DNA from: Geodermatophilus sp. DSM 45219 | GTDB taxonomy: Bacteria > Actinomycetota > Actinomycetes > Mycobacteriales > Geodermatophilaceae | Assembly: GCF_900104025.1 (NCBI RefSeq) | Contig: NZ_FNIQ01000003.1 | Coordinates: 744,001-808,000 of the forward strand | DNA: 64,000 nucleotides | Direction of reading: 5' to 3' | Shown: one piece after another, positions 17,380 through 26,829 of the stretch | How positions within the stretch are numbered: position 1 is the first letter of the stretch | Layout of the letters: each line of letters starts with the position of its first letter | Translations under genes and position numbers: made by a program | Notes under the pieces: generated by a model | Told to the model about the DNA's origin: nothing | The model's input: the letters and a program-made list of their open reading frames with translations, nothing else | Databases searched by the model: none

Positions 17380-17817
17380 TCAGGTCGCCGTGGTCGCCGG
17401 GGCGCAGTCGCGGTCGTCGGCGAAGTGCGGGACGGCCGCGACCCCCTGCAGGCCGAGCAGGTTGTCGAAGGGGTCCACCACCACCGCGGTGACGAACGGC
17501 CCGTGCGGCGTGACCGGCTGGTGCTCGCGGGCGCCCATCGACGTCAGCCGCGCGAGGGTCGCGCCGACGTCGTCCACCCGCCAGTGCACGAGCGCGCCGC
17601 CCGGCCCGGACGTGGTCCCGGGCGGGGCCTTGGCGCGGTCGGCGATGGCGAGCTCGGCACCGGAGTCGCCGACGGCGAACTTCGCGTAGCCGACGCGCCC
17701 GCCGCGCCCGGGCCGGGTGAACACCGGCGGCACGCCCAGCAGTTCGGTGTACCAGTCGGTGGCCGCGGCCACGTCGTCCACCAGGAAGATCAGCGTCGAG
17801 ATCCCGCGCAGGGTCAT
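17380..17817 (-). CDS. VOC family protein at the end of the PKS operon
   Basis: A 145-residue glyoxalase-fold protein with two modules: GISTLIFLVDDVAAATDWYTELLG at the start, then GALVHWRVDDVGATLARL and VVDPFDNLLGLQG near the end. The Glu expected as a C-terminal metal ligand is not obvious (NLLGLQG), so it may be non-catalytic or ligand-binding. It starts five bases after the stop of the di-domain cyclase and is presumably cotranscribed with the pigment-type PKS genes. It could act as a tailoring enzyme or product-binding protein; neither is shown. ATG 17817 is the first start in the VOC frame after the upstream stop. Confidence 0.82.
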   Translation of the reverse strand: MTLRGISTLIFLVDDVAAATDWYTELLGVPPVFTRPGRGGRVGYAKFAVGDSGAELAIADRAKAPPGTTSGPGGALVHWRVDDVGATLARLTSMGAREHQPVTPHGPFVTAVVVDPFDNLLGLQGVAAVPHFADDRDCAPATTAT

Positions 17818-17822
17818 CGCCG

Positions 17823-18665
17823 TCAGGCCTCGGGCTGCCAGTCCGGAGCCGTCCAGCGGTGGAACACCCGGGCGACCGAGTCGCGCGGGCTCTGCCACGT
17901 CTCCGGGCGGTATGGGCTGACGTAGGGGGCGAGGTCCGCCATGACCTTGGCGAAGGCCGGCCTCATCGACTCGTGGTTCTCGCGCACGGCCGCGGCCTTG
18001 ACCCGGTCCTGCTCCAGGAGGTGCACGAACACGTCCTCCATCGAGTACAGCCACCGGCCGGTGACGCCGGTCTCGGTCGGCAGCCCACCCGCGTCGGACT
18101 CGGCGAACACCCGGGCGACGTCCTCCTCGCTGCCCGGCCGCATCCGCTGGACGATGACGGTCATCTCCCGGTCGGGGGAGACCTCGCCCTCGGGCACCCA
18201 CGTGTAGAAGTGCTTCGCCACCGAGTGCGACGGGTTCTGCCAGTAGCTCGGGTAGGGCGTCACGTAGGGGGCGATGGCCTCGGCGATCGCCTGGAACGCC
18301 GGCAGGCCCCGGCGCTGGCCGGAGACCTCCGGGTCCTCCTTGCGCTCGATGACGTGCAGGTACAGGCCCTCGTACGAGAGCAGGGCCCGGCCGACGACGC
18401 CGAGGTCCTGCGGCCGGGTGGTCCGGTCGTAGTAGGCGAACACCGGCCCGACCTTGTCCTCGCTGCCGGGGACCATCCGGCAGACGATGACGTTGCGGAA
18501 CGGGCGCCAGGTGCCCGAGTACCAGGTCGCGGGCGCCGAGGCGGTGTTCGCGAACTCGACGGTGTCGTTGGCCCAGGGCTGTTCCGTGGGGGTCGTCGAG
18601 GCGTCGGCGGCAGGGTCGGCCGAGGCAGTGGCCTGGGGGTTGGCCGCGGGTGTCGTCTGCGTCAT
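17823..18665 (-). CDS. Tandem (di-domain) TcmI-family polyketide cyclase
   Basis: The 280-residue protein contains two TcmI-type ferredoxin-like cyclase domains, about 60-165 and 175-278. Each starts with a strand like VIVCRM or VIVQRM, continues with GLYLHVIE or DVFVHLLE, and ends with APYVTPYPSYWQNP..AKHFYTW or APYVSPYRPETWQSPRDSVARVFHRW. TcmI acts as a dimer of single domains in late ring closure of tetracenomycin, so a fused pair could be a pseudo-dimer. A single-domain homologue starts this operon (30902-31228). ATG 18665 has AGGAGG upstream and overlaps the P450 stop. The N-terminal 45 residues are low-complexity. Confidence 0.85.
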   Translation of the reverse strand: MTQTTPAANPQATASADPAADASTTPTEQPWANDTVEFANTASAPATWYSGTWRPFRNVIVCRMVPGSEDKVGPVFAYYDRTTRPQDLGVVGRALLSYEGLYLHVIERKEDPEVSGQRRGLPAFQAIAEAIAPYVTPYPSYWQNPSHSVAKHFYTWVPEGEVSPDREMTVIVQRMRPGSEEDVARVFAESDAGGLPTETGVTGRWLYSMEDVFVHLLEQDRVKAAAVRENHESMRPAFAKVMADLAPYVSPYRPETWQSPRDSVARVFHRWTAPDWQPEA

Positions 18666-19945
18666 CGGGGGCCTCCTGGGGTGGGAGTGGGGGTGAAGCG
18701 CAGCGGCAGCTCGAGCAGCCCGCGGAAGGCCGAGGCGGCCGGGAGCCACTGCAGGTCCTCGACGGGGACGTCGAGGCGCAGGTCGGGCAGGCGGACGAGC
18801 ACCCGCCGCAGCGCGGTGGTCGCCTCCAGCCGCGCCAGGGCCGTGCCCAGGCAGTAGTGCACGCCGTGGCCGAAGGCCAGGTGCTGCGTGGGGCCACGGG
18901 AGAGGTCGAGCCGGTCGGGGTCCGGGGTGAGCGCCGGGTCGTGGTCGGCGGCGCTGAGCACGACCGTGACGATCGAGCCCTGCGGGATGGGCACGCCGCC
19001 GATCTCGAGGTCCTCGGTGGCGAACCGGAAGCTCGACACCGGCACCGAGCCGTCGAAGCGGAGCAGCTCCTCGACCGCGTCGGGGACCGCGTCCGGGTCG
19101 TCGAGCAGCCGCTGCATCTCCTCGGGGTGGGTCAGCAGCGCCACCACGGCGTTGCCGAGGAAGTCCGAGGTCGTCTGGTAGCCGGCGAACAGCAGCAGGA
19201 AGCAGGTGGAGACCAGCTCGGCCTCCGACAGCCGGCCCTCGCCGTCCCGGGCGGTGATGAGCGCGCTGACCAGGTCCTCGCCGGGGTCCTCCCGCTTGGT
19301 CGCGACCAGGCCGGTGAAGTAGGCGTGCAGCCGCTCCTGGGCCTGCCCGATGGCCGCCCGGTCCTCCTGGGGGCTGCGCCCACCGGTGCCGACGGTCCGG
19401 ATGACCTGCGTGCCGGCGAGGATCTCCTCGTGGTCGGCCGCCGGGATGCCGAGCAGGTCACCGATCACCGCGAGCGGCAGCCGCAGGGCGAAGTCGTCGA
19501 CGAAGTCGGTGCGGCCGCGCGGCGCCATCCGGTCCAGCAGGCCCTCGACGATCTCTTCCACCCGGGGGCGCATCGCCTCGATCCGCCGCGGCGTGAACGC
19601 CTGGGTCACCAGGCGCCGCAGCCGGCTGTGCTCGGGCGGGTCGGAGTTGAGCATGTTGGTGTTGATCTGCCGGGCCTTCTCGCCGAACACCGCGAGGTAG
19701 GTGTCCCCGGCGCGGTGCAGGTCCTTGGACAGCCGCGGGTCCGACAGCGCCTGGCGGGCGTCGTCGTAGCGGGTGACCAGGAAGGAGTCGAACCGCGGCG
19801 TCCGCACCTTCACGACCGGGCGCTCGGCGCGCAGCCGGGCGTAGACCGGGTAGGGGTCGGCCCGGAACTCCGGGGTGTAGATCTCCTGACCGGGGACGAC
19901 GTCGTCCGGCGGTGCGGCCGGTGCCGGCTGTGCGGTCTGGGTCAT
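18662..19945 (-). CDS. Cytochrome P450 of the PKS operon
   Basis: A 427-residue soluble bacterial P450. The I-helix is LLFAGYQTTSD (oxygen-activating Ala-Gly...Thr-Thr near 254-259), the ExxR motif is EELLR (293-296) and the heme loop is FGHGVHYCLG with Cys365 as iron ligand. It most resembles actinomycete secondary-metabolite P450s (CYP105/107 style). It would hydroxylate, couple or epoxidise the polyketide, which is unusual for classic whiE clusters. ATG 19945 has GAGGGAG upstream. An in-frame GTG at 19984 overlaps the stop of the preceding monooxygenase and is an alternative start adding 13 residues. No ferredoxin gene lies beside it. Confidence 0.92.
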   Translation of the reverse strand: MTQTAQPAPAAPPDDVVPGQEIYTPEFRADPYPVYARLRAERPVVKVRTPRFDSFLVTRYDDARQALSDPRLSKDLHRAGDTYLAVFGEKARQINTNMLNSDPPEHSRLRRLVTQAFTPRRIEAMRPRVEEIVEGLLDRMAPRGRTDFVDDFALRLPLAVIGDLLGIPAADHEEILAGTQVIRTVGTGGRSPQEDRAAIGQAQERLHAYFTGLVATKREDPGEDLVSALITARDGEGRLSEAELVSTCFLLLFAGYQTTSDFLGNAVVALLTHPEEMQRLLDDPDAVPDAVEELLRFDGSVPVSSFRFATEDLEIGGVPIPQGSIVTVVLSAADHDPALTPDPDRLDLSRGPTQHLAFGHGVHYCLGTALARLEATTALRRVLVRLPDLRLDVPVEDLQWLPAASAFRGLLELPLRFTPTPTPGGPR

Positions 19946-19980
19946 GGTGTCTCCCTCGGGAGTGGCGGTCTGGGTGTCGG

Positions 19981-22860
19981 TCACTGCGCGAAGACCCCGG
20001 CCAGGTGGTCGAGGAGGGCGTCCTCGTCCAGCGGGCGGCTGCGGAAGCCGACGTGGCCGTCGGGGCGGACCAGGTAGGCGGCCGTCCCCGCCCCCGCGGT
20101 GCCGTAGGTGGTGGCGAAGCTGCCCCCGGCGTCGCGGACCACGGGCAGGTCGACCAGCAGCGGCACCCGGGCGTCGGGGGCGGCGACGAGGTAGGCCCCC
20201 ACCTCGCCGCGGGTCTGCTGCCGCACGGCGACGGCCAGCTTCTCCAGGTCCGACACCTGCTCCTCCGACGCGGTGGCGTCGGCCGACAGCAGCAGCGTGG
20301 AGCGGGTGCCGCGGGTGAGGTCGAACAGCCGCAGGGGGTGCGCGACGCCGAAGCGCCGCAGCCCGTGCACGTCCGGCGCGCGGTGCCCGGGCTCGGGCCC
20401 GGCGGGGAAGCCGCGGGGGGCCGTCTCGCCGACCAGCGGGCTGCTGGCGTAGTTCATGGTCATCTGCATCTCGAGCAGGAACTGCGCCTTCTCGTCGGCC
20501 ATGTCCATCTCGTCGGTGAACGCGATGGCCACGGCCCGGTCGACGATCATCTTCCCGGCGGGACGGCGCTCGGCCTCGTAGCTGTCGAGCAGTCCCGGCG
20601 CGGCTTGCCCGCGGACGGCGAGGGCGAGCTTCCAGCCGAGGTTCCACGCGTCCTGGATGCCGGTGTTCATCCCCTGCCCGCCGGCCGGCGGGTGCAGGTG
20701 CGCGGCGTCGCCGGCCACGAAGACCCGCCCCTCCCGGTAGCGGTCGACGATGCCGTGCTTGATCCGGAAGACCGACGACCAGCGCAGGTTGCTCGCCGTC
20801 GTCCCGGGCGGGCCCAGGTCGTCGATCGCGGCCTGCACGTCCGCCAGCGTCGGCGGCTCGTACTCCTGCCAGAACCCGGGCGGGACGACGCCGGTGCCCA
20901 CCGCGTCCTGCCACCGCTGGGGGGCCAGGGTCGCGATCCGGTAGCGGTTGCGGCCCTTGAGCGGGACGCAGACGAGCATCCCGGTGAAGTCGTCCTCGTT
21001 CTCGATGCGCACGAAGCGCACCAGGTGCCCGGCCGGCAGGTCCCAGTCGACGTCGACGTCCCCGAGCATGAACAGCTGGGGGAACATCGACAGCCCGCCC
21101 TCGAAGGTCAGCCCGAGCCCGGCGCGGACGGCGCTGTGCGCCCCGTCGCAGCCGACCAGGTACTGCGCCCGGGTGGTCTCGAGCTCGCCCGAGGCGGGCC
21201 GCAGCTGCGCGGTGACGCCCTCGTCGTCCTGGCTGAAGGCGATCAGCTCGACGCCGCGCTCGACGACCACGCCGAGGGAGGCCAGCTTGGCGCCGAGGAT
21301 GCGCTCGGTGTCGTACTGCGGCAGGCCCAGGTGGGCGTAGGGCAGCTCGTCGAGGCCGGCCCAGTCGACCTGGTGGGTCTGCACGCCGTTGACGAACACC
21401 GTCTGGCCGTACAGCCAGATCCCGGCGTCCATCGCCTCGGTGACGATGCCCTGGTCCTCCCAGATCTCCATCGTCCGGCAGTGGATGCCGATCGCCTTGT
21501 CCGCCTGCGTGGACGCCTGGGGGCGCTTGTCCACGACGCGGACGGCGACGCCGCGGCGGGCCAGCTCGATGGCGTGGGTCAGGCCGGCCGGCCCGGCGCC
21601 GACGACGAGCACCTCGACCGCCCGCCCGGGCCGCGGGGTGACCTCGACCGCCGTCGGGGCCGCCACCAGCGGGTGCCCGTCGTCCGGCTTCTCCACGAAC
21701 TCCTGCACGCTGGCGCTGGGCACGGTGCTCGGCTGAACCCGGTCCAGGTGCCTTTCGGGCGCGGAAGGCACCTCGGGCACCTGCACCGGCGGCCCGGCCA
21801 CCAGCTCCAGGTCCGGCTCCGGCGCCACGGGCACGTCCACTGCGGTCGGCTGCTGCGCGGGTCCGGGCGTCGCGGCGGCGACCGACGGCGGCACGGGCCG
21901 CACGCGCAGCGCGAAGACCCGGCGGTCCTCGCCCCTGGCCAGCCACCGGCCCAGCGGGCCGGCGGTCCAGTTCGCCGGCTCCGCCGTCCAGTCGGTGAAG
22001 TGCCGCTCGGAGTCCCACTCGGCGACGACGTGGTAGCGCCGCCCGTCGGGCTCGCGCAGCAGCTCCTCGCGGGCGTGGCCGGGGGCGCTGCGGGCCAGCT
22101 GCGCGGCGGCGAGGTAGGCGAGCTCGAAGGCCTCGGCCTCCCAGGGCTCGACGGCGACGGCGGTGTCGACGCGCACCCGGTCCACCTCGACGTCCCCGCC
22201 GGGCGGGTCCAGCGGCGGGAAGTCCGAGTCCGCGTCGGGCCGCTGGCGGATCTCCAGCACCTCGCGCCGGAACTCCACCGAGTGCCACCGGGCCAGCGGT
22301 GCGCCGGCGTCCATGTGGGAGGGGTCCTCCACCCACTGCACGAAGTCGTCCTCGGACTCCCACTCCGCGAAGATGTGGTACCGCAGGCCGGCCTCGTCGC
22401 GCAGCAGCTCCTCGCGCACGTACCCGCGGGAGTCCCCGATCCGCTGGGTGACCGTCGTGTACGCGCGCTCGAAGGCGACCTGCTCGCCCGGCTTGACGCT
22501 GGTGGAGAAGTCGATGCGCACCGGCCGGGGCCGCTCGGCCTCCACCGTCGCCAGCACGGTGAAGGTCGAGCGGGTGGCGTCCTCGCGCAGGTCGCGCAGC
22601 GCCTCGGTGAGCGTCTCGCGGGCCGCACTGCGCCCGAACGCGTCCACCGACTCCCGGTCGGTCCAGTCGCTCACGATGCCGAACCAGCGCGGGTCGCCCT
22701 CGTCGCGCATCAGCTCCTGGCGCAGGTTGCCCGGCACCCGGCTGATCTCCGCGGCGGCCCGGTGCCAGGCCGCCGCGAACTCCGCTTCGCAGCCCTCCCG
22801 CGCGCGCATCCGCAGGAGGGTCCGCACCGTCGTCCTGCCGCCGTCCGCCGCCGCCGTCAT
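19981..22860 (-). CDS. Fusion of three SchA/CurD-like (ABM-fold) domains with an FAD-dependent aromatic hydroxylase
   Basis: A 959-residue protein. Residues 8-105, about 112-215 and 225-320 are three related dimeric-alpha/beta-barrel domains of the SchA/CurD or antibiotic-biosynthesis-monooxygenase kind (repeated VPGNLRQEL/SRGYVREEL/APGHAREEL and WTD/WES/WDS motifs). After a Pro-rich linker, residues 415-959 form a group A flavoprotein hydroxylase: GAGPAG (about 421), VGCDGAHSAVR (about 573), GDAAHLHPPAGGQGMNTGIQDAWNLGWKL (about 717) and a thioredoxin-like C-terminus. Such hydroxylases oxidise aromatic polyketides using NAD(P)H and O2. ATG overlaps the upstream stop (ATGA). The first domain is nearly the same sequence as the separate upstream gene. 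Confidence 0.9.
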   Translation of the reverse strand: MTAAADGGRTTVRTLLRMRAREGCEAEFAAAWHRAAAEISRVPGNLRQELMRDEGDPRWFGIVSDWTDRESVDAFGRSAARETLTEALRDLREDATRSTFTVLATVEAERPRPVRIDFSTSVKPGEQVAFERAYTTVTQRIGDSRGYVREELLRDEAGLRYHIFAEWESEDDFVQWVEDPSHMDAGAPLARWHSVEFRREVLEIRQRPDADSDFPPLDPPGGDVEVDRVRVDTAVAVEPWEAEAFELAYLAAAQLARSAPGHAREELLREPDGRRYHVVAEWDSERHFTDWTAEPANWTAGPLGRWLARGEDRRVFALRVRPVPPSVAAATPGPAQQPTAVDVPVAPEPDLELVAGPPVQVPEVPSAPERHLDRVQPSTVPSASVQEFVEKPDDGHPLVAAPTAVEVTPRPGRAVEVLVVGAGPAGLTHAIELARRGVAVRVVDKRPQASTQADKAIGIHCRTMEIWEDQGIVTEAMDAGIWLYGQTVFVNGVQTHQVDWAGLDELPYAHLGLPQYDTERILGAKLASLGVVVERGVELIAFSQDDEGVTAQLRPASGELETTRAQYLVGCDGAHSAVRAGLGLTFEGGLSMFPQLFMLGDVDVDWDLPAGHLVRFVRIENEDDFTGMLVCVPLKGRNRYRIATLAPQRWQDAVGTGVVPPGFWQEYEPPTLADVQAAIDDLGPPGTTASNLRWSSVFRIKHGIVDRYREGRVFVAGDAAHLHPPAGGQGMNTGIQDAWNLGWKLALAVRGQAAPGLLDSYEAERRPAGKMIVDRAVAIAFTDEMDMADEKAQFLLEMQMTMNYASSPLVGETAPRGFPAGPEPGHRAPDVHGLRRFGVAHPLRLFDLTRGTRSTLLLSADATASEEQVSDLEKLAVAVRQQTRGEVGAYLVAAPDARVPLLVDLPVVRDAGGSFATTYGTAGAGTAAYLVRPDGHVGFRSRPLDEDALLDHLAGVFAQ

Positions 22861-23198
22861 GCGCGGACCTCCACCGGGCGCCCCGCGCCGGGGACGACGG
22901 CCAGCACCTCGTAGGTGTTGCGCGCGGCGTCCTCGCGCAGGTCGCGCAGCGCCTCGGTGAGCGTCTCGCGGGCGCTGCTGCGGCCGAACCCGTCCACCGC
23001 GGCGCGGTCGGTCCAGTCGCTGGTGATGAGGAAGGTGCGGGGGTCCTCGACGTCGCGGACCAGCTCCTGGCGCAGGTTGCCCGGGACGCGGGCGATCTCC
23101 GCGGCCGCCCGGTGCCAGGCCGCCTCGAACTCCGCTTCGCAGCCCTCACGGGTGCGCATCCGCAGGACGGTGCGCACCCCGGCCGTCGGTGCCGTCAC
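22857..23198 (-). CDS. SchA/CurD-like (WhiE ORFI-type) ABM-fold protein
   Basis: A 113-residue single-domain protein: TVLRMRTREGCEAEFEAAWHR, then VPGNLRQELVRDVEDPRTFLITSDW, then a helical REALRDLRED-like end. This pattern (VPG...QL...DP..FLITSDW) matches SchA/CurD proteins of spore-pigment clusters and the broader antibiotic-biosynthesis-monooxygenase fold, which oxidise anthrones or guide cyclisation without cofactors. It is coupled by GTGA to the CLF stop and by ATGA to the giant fusion. The fusion's first domain is clearly its duplicate at protein and DNA level. Function in spore pigment clusters is not firmly known. Confidence 0.85.
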   Translation of the reverse strand: MTAPTAGVRTVLRMRTREGCEAEFEAAWHRAAAEIARVPGNLRQELVRDVEDPRTFLITSDWTDRAAVDGFGRSSARETLTEALRDLREDAARNTYEVLAVVPGAGRPVEVRA

Positions 23199-24568
23199 TG
23201 GGTCTCCTCCCGGTGCCGGCGCAGCACGAGGCTGCTGTTGAAGCCCCCGAAGCCCCGCGCGAGGACGACGACGACGTCGAGGTCGCGCTCCCGGGTCTCC
23301 CGCACGAGGTCCAGCCCGTACTCCTCCACCGGCTCGTCGACGTTTCCGGTGGCCGGGACCAGTCCGTCACGCATGGCGAGCAGGGCGGTCGCCACGTTGA
23401 GCGCCGACCCGCCGGCCATGAGCCGCCCGGTCCAGCTCGACGGCGCCGTCACCGGCACGCCGCGCTCGCCGAACACCGTGGTGATGGCCTGCGCCTCCAG
23501 CGCGTCGAGCTCGGGGACGCCCGCGCCGTCGGCGATGACCAGGTCCACCTCGTCCGGCGTCACCCCGGCGTCGGCGAGCGAGATCCGGATGGCCCGCGCG
23601 TACTGCGTGGCGTCGGGGGCCGGGTCCTCGTGGTGGTGGGCGTCGTGCGTGGCGCCGTAGCCGACGACCTCGCCCCACACGTGCCGGGCGCTGCGGGCCC
23701 GCGCGGCATCGGCCTCCTCGACGAGCAGGATGGCGCCGCCCTCGCCGATGGCGTGCCCGTTGGCCCGCCGGTCGAAGGGCTTGTAGGCGTCCTCCGGGCG
23801 GGCGGCGGTGGACAGCCGCCCGCTGGTGACCTGGCACAGCAGCGCGTACGGGGTCACGCCGGCCTCGGTGCCGCCGACGAGGACCGCCGGGGTGCCGCGG
23901 CGCACGACCCGCCGGGCCCACCCGATGCTGTCCAGCCCGCCGGCGCCCTCGCTGACGACGACGCCGGAGGGCCCCTTGTAGCCGTCGCGGATGGAGACCT
24001 GGCCGGTGCTGGCCGCGTAGAACCAGGCGATCGACTGGTAGGCGCCGACCGACTTGGGCCCCTTGGCCCACAGCCGCTGGATCTCGTGCTGGCTGAACTC
24101 GTTGCCGCCCGAGCCGGCGGCGAGGAACACCGAGGTGGCGTAGGCCTCCTCCGTCGGGATGTAACCGGCGTCCTCGGCGGCCAGCGTCGCCGCGGCCAGC
24201 GACATCCACGACCACCGGTCGGTCTGCACCTTGAGCTGTGGGGCGATGTACTGCTCGGCGTCGAAGCCGCGCACCTGCCCGGCGACGGTGACCCCGTACC
24301 GGGCGGCGTCGAAGCCCTCGATGGGGCGCACCGCCAGCTCTCCGCGCAGCAGGGACCGCCAGTGCTCCTCGACGCCGATGCCGCTGGGGGCGACGACGCC
24401 GATGCCGGTGACCAGCAGCCGGGTGGTCCCCCGCGGGGGAGCGGTGATGGCCCGGCCCATGGGGGCGGTTTCCCGGACGGGGCCGGCCACCTCGGTGACC
24501 ACGCCCTCCTCGCTGACGACGGTCGTGTCGGTCACCGTGTCGCTGCGCGACCTCGCCAGCTCGGTCAC
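23195..24568 (-). CDS. Type II PKS chain-length factor (KS-beta)
   Basis: A 457-residue thiolase-fold subunit homologous to KS-alpha. The active-site Cys is lost: in [14 protein letters not shown] the aligned residue is Gly208, whereas most chain-length factors carry Gln. It pairs with KS-alpha to form the minimal PKS heterodimer that sets polyketide chain length in the cytoplasm. Other landmarks are [29 protein letters not shown] and [13 protein letters not shown]. The first about 45 residues are an extra, disordered-looking extension. GTG 24568 overlaps the KS-alpha stop; an internal ATG (residue 37) is a possible shorter start. Confidence 0.95.
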   Translation of the reverse strand: MTELARSRSDTVTDTTVVSEEGVVTEVAGPVRETAPMGRAITAPPRGTTRLLVTGIGVVAPSGIGVEEHWRSLLRGELAVRPIEGFDAARYGVTVAGQVRGFDAEQYIAPQLKVQTDRWSWMSLAAATLAAEDAGYIPTEEAYATSVFLAAGSGGNEFSQHEIQRLWAKGPKSVGAYQSIAWFYAASTGQVSIRDGYKGPSGVVVSEGAGGLDSIGWARRVVRRGTPAVLVGGTEAGVTPYALLCQVTSGRLSTAARPEDAYKPFDRRANGHAIGEGGAILLVEEADAARARSARHVWGEVVGYGATHDAHHHEDPAPDATQYARAIRISLADAGVTPDEVDLVIADGAGVPELDALEAQAITTVFGERGVPVTAPSSWTGRLMAGGSALNVATALLAMRDGLVPATGNVDEPVEEYGLDLVRETRERDLDVVVVLARGFGGFNSSLVLRRHREETQ

Positions 24569-25860
24569 GACGGCCTCCGATCGGGCTTGGCCAGCACGAT
24601 GGCCGACTGGAAACCGCCGAACCCACTGCCCACCGAGACGGCGACGTCGACCTTGTGGTCGCGGGCGGTCTTGGGGACGTAGTCCAGGTCGCACTCGGGG
24701 TCGGGCACCTCGTAGTTGGCCGTCGGCGGGACCACCTGGCGCTGCACGGCGAGCGCCGTGGCGGCGATCTCGATGGAGCCGATGGCACCCAGCGAGTGCC
24801 CGACCATCGACTTGAGCGAGCTCATGGGCACGCGATAGGCGGCCTCGCCGAGGCTCAGCTTGACCGCGGCGGTCTCGTGGCGGTCGTTCTGCTTGGTGCC
24901 CGAGCCGTGGGCGTTGACGTAGCCGACCTCGCTGCCGTCGATCCGCCCCTGCGCCAGCGCCTGGTCCAGCGCCTCGGCCATCTCCACGCCGTCCGGGCGC
25001 AGGCCCGTCATGTGGAAGGCGTTGCAGCGGTTGGCGTATCCGGTGACCTCGCAGTAGATCTCCGCGCCCCGCCGCTGGGCGTGCTCCAGCTCCTCCAGCA
25101 CCATCACCGCGGAGCCCTCGCCCATGACGAAGCCGTCGCGGCGGGCGTCGAAGGGCTTGGACGCGTGCTCGGGGTCGGCGTTGTTCGCGGTGGTCGCCCG
25201 GATGGTGTCGAAGCAGGCCATCGAGATCGGCGAGATGGGCGCGTCGCTGGCGCCGGCGATCACGACGTCGGCGTCGCCGTCCTCGATCAGCTGGCTGCCG
25301 TACCCCACCGCGTCGATGCCCGACGTGCAGCCGGTCGACACGACCGTCCCCGGGCCCTGCGCCCGGAAGCGCACCGCCACCTCGGTCGCCGCGCAGCTGG
25401 GCACCAGGGCCTGGTGCAGGAACCGCGAGGCGTAGCGGGGGTCGACCAGCCAGTGCTTCCCGGCGTCGCTGACGTCGACGTACTCGTCCTCCAACCGGGT
25501 CGTGGCCCCGACGGCGCTGCCGATGGTGACCCCGACCCGCTCGGGCTCCGGCGCGTCCGGGGCGCCGCCGACCCCGAGCCGCAGCCCGCTGTCGGCCACC
25601 GCCTCGTCCGCCGCCACCATCGCGAACTGGACGAAGCGGTCGTTGCGGTGCACCTCCTGGGCCGTCAGCCCCAGCCGCCGGGCGTCGAAGTCCACCTCGG
25701 CGGCCACCTGCGACCGGAACCGGCTCGGATCGAAGAAGGTGATCCGGCGGGTCGCCGTCCGGCCCGCCGTGATCATGTCCCAGAACCCCTCGCGGCCCAT
25801 CGACCCGGGAGCGACCACGCCGATCCCGGTGATGACGACCCGCCGCCCCTGCACGCTCAC
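24565..25860 (-). CDS. Type II PKS beta-ketoacyl synthase, KS-alpha
   Basis: A 431-residue ketosynthase. The nucleophile is Cys178 in [14 protein letters not shown], with His318 in [11 protein letters not shown] and His355 in [10 protein letters not shown], the full condensing triad. The N-terminus [17 protein letters not shown] and the spacing match aromatic type II KS-alpha proteins, with whiE/spore-pigment enzymes the likely nearest group. It extends the poly-beta-ketone from malonyl-ACP. GTG 25860 overlaps the cupin stop (GTGA), and the CLF follows with the same overlap, keeping the two subunits in equal amounts. Confidence 0.97.
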   Translation of the reverse strand: MSVQGRRVVITGIGVVAPGSMGREGFWDMITAGRTATRRITFFDPSRFRSQVAAEVDFDARRLGLTAQEVHRNDRFVQFAMVAADEAVADSGLRLGVGGAPDAPEPERVGVTIGSAVGATTRLEDEYVDVSDAGKHWLVDPRYASRFLHQALVPSCAATEVAVRFRAQGPGTVVSTGCTSGIDAVGYGSQLIEDGDADVVIAGASDAPISPISMACFDTIRATTANNADPEHASKPFDARRDGFVMGEGSAVMVLEELEHAQRRGAEIYCEVTGYANRCNAFHMTGLRPDGVEMAEALDQALAQGRIDGSEVGYVNAHGSGTKQNDRHETAAVKLSLGEAAYRVPMSSLKSMVGHSLGAIGSIEIAATALAVQRQVVPPTANYEVPDPECDLDYVPKTARDHKVDVAVSVGSGFGGFQSAIVLAKPDRRPS

Positions 25861-26279
25861 TGCTGGGCCGGCGCGGGCTCGGTGTCGACGTGGCCCAGCT
25901 CCGGCCGCGGGGCCAGCGGGCCGCAGAGGAAGACGAAGAACGCCGTCGTCTCGGAGTCGTTGACGATGCGGTGCCTGACGCCGATCGGGATGTGGACGGC
26001 GGACTCGGCGGTCAGCCGGCGCTCCTCGCCGTCCAGGGTGACCAGGACGTCGCCGCTCTGGCAGTAGAGGTACTCCTCCGAGTACGGGTGCCAGTGCTCG
26101 GTGACGACCTCGCCGGGCTCGAGGGTGAGGGTGCCCATGAAGCCGGCGGTGGCGCCGACGCTCGCCGGCGAGAGCAGGACGCGGATGTCCCCGCCGCGCC
26201 GGCGGTTGGGGGGCGTGTCCGCCCGGTGGACGGTGGGCCCGCAGCGCACCGCCGTCGGGGCGTGCTGGATGGTCGTCAC
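25857..26279 (-). CDS. Cupin-fold polyketide cyclase (TcmJ/WhiE ORFII-like)
   Basis: A 140-residue single-domain cupin. Metal ligands are visible in [11 protein letters not shown] (two His and a Glu) and in the second motif around [11 protein letters not shown] (His). Small cupins occur in nearly all spore-pigment and many tetracenomycin-like clusters, where they assist ring closure in the minimal PKS complex. It sits between the aromatase and KS-alpha with four-base overlaps on both sides. A broader alternative is a dioxygenase, but the context favours the cyclase. Confidence 0.9.
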   Translation of the reverse strand: MTTIQHAPTAVRCGPTVHRADTPPNRRRGGDIRVLLSPASVGATAGFMGTLTLEPGEVVTEHWHPYSEEYLYCQSGDVLVTLDGEERRLTAESAVHIPIGVRHRIVNDSETTAFFVFLCGPLAPRPELGHVDTEPAPAQQ

Positions 26280-26776
26280 GGCGTCGGCTCCCCACCGCGG
26301 GGCGCGGCGGCCTCCACCTTGTCCTTGATGATGGCCATCTGGACCTTGCTGTTGTCATCGATCCGCCGGGTCATGCCCTCGGTGTCGATCGGGGCCTCCG
26401 GGCGCATCCGGAAGTCCTGCACCCACCGCATCCGGGTGCCGGACCCCTCGGGGGCGTAGCTCCACCGGATGTCCATGAACTCGAAGGGCCCGGGCTCCAC
26501 CCGGCGGGCGCGCACCTCGCGGGCCGCCTCGTCGAGCTCGCGCTCGGAGACCCAGCTCCACACCCGGCCGCTCTCGTCGGGGTGCATCTTGAGCCGGAAC
26601 CGGAACCACGTGTCGGTGGAGGCGAGGATCTCCACCTCGCTGTACTCGGTGAACAGGTCCGGCCAGGACGGCAGGTCGTTGGTCATCGCCCAGACGTGGT
26701 CGATCGGGGCGTCGATGTGGATCGAGTTGTCGGTGTGCCCGGCGGTGCGGGTACCGGGCCCGAGGGTGCTGCTCAT
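26276..26776 (-). CDS. Polyketide aromatase/cyclase (SRPBCC, single domain)
   Basis: A 166-residue START/Bet v1-like aromatase of the TcmN-N-terminal/WhiE ORFVI type. It opens with [38 protein letters not shown] and ends with a long C-terminal helix, as in that family. It would fold the nascent polyketide and catalyse first-ring aromatisation. ATG 26776 has AGGAG seven bases upstream, so unlike its neighbours it has its own ribosome-binding site. It follows a 128-base gap carrying hairpins after the ACP gene. Confidence 0.93.
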   Translation of the reverse strand: MSSTLGPGTRTAGHTDNSIHIDAPIDHVWAMTNDLPSWPDLFTEYSEVEILASTDTWFRFRLKMHPDESGRVWSWVSERELDEAAREVRARRVEPGPFEFMDIRWSYAPEGSGTRMRWVQDFRMRPEAPIDTEGMTRRIDDNSKVQMAIIKDKVEAAAPRGGEPTP

Positions 26777-26829
26777 CGGAAAGCTCCTCGTGATGTCGAA
26801 GCGATGTGTCGCGGTCCGGCCCCGTCCCG

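Noticed and set aside
18662-23149. 1495-codon frame suggesting a giant P450 fusion
   Set aside because: Only the last 427-440 codons are P450; the upstream part is a shadow of the FAD monooxygenase fusion in another frame.
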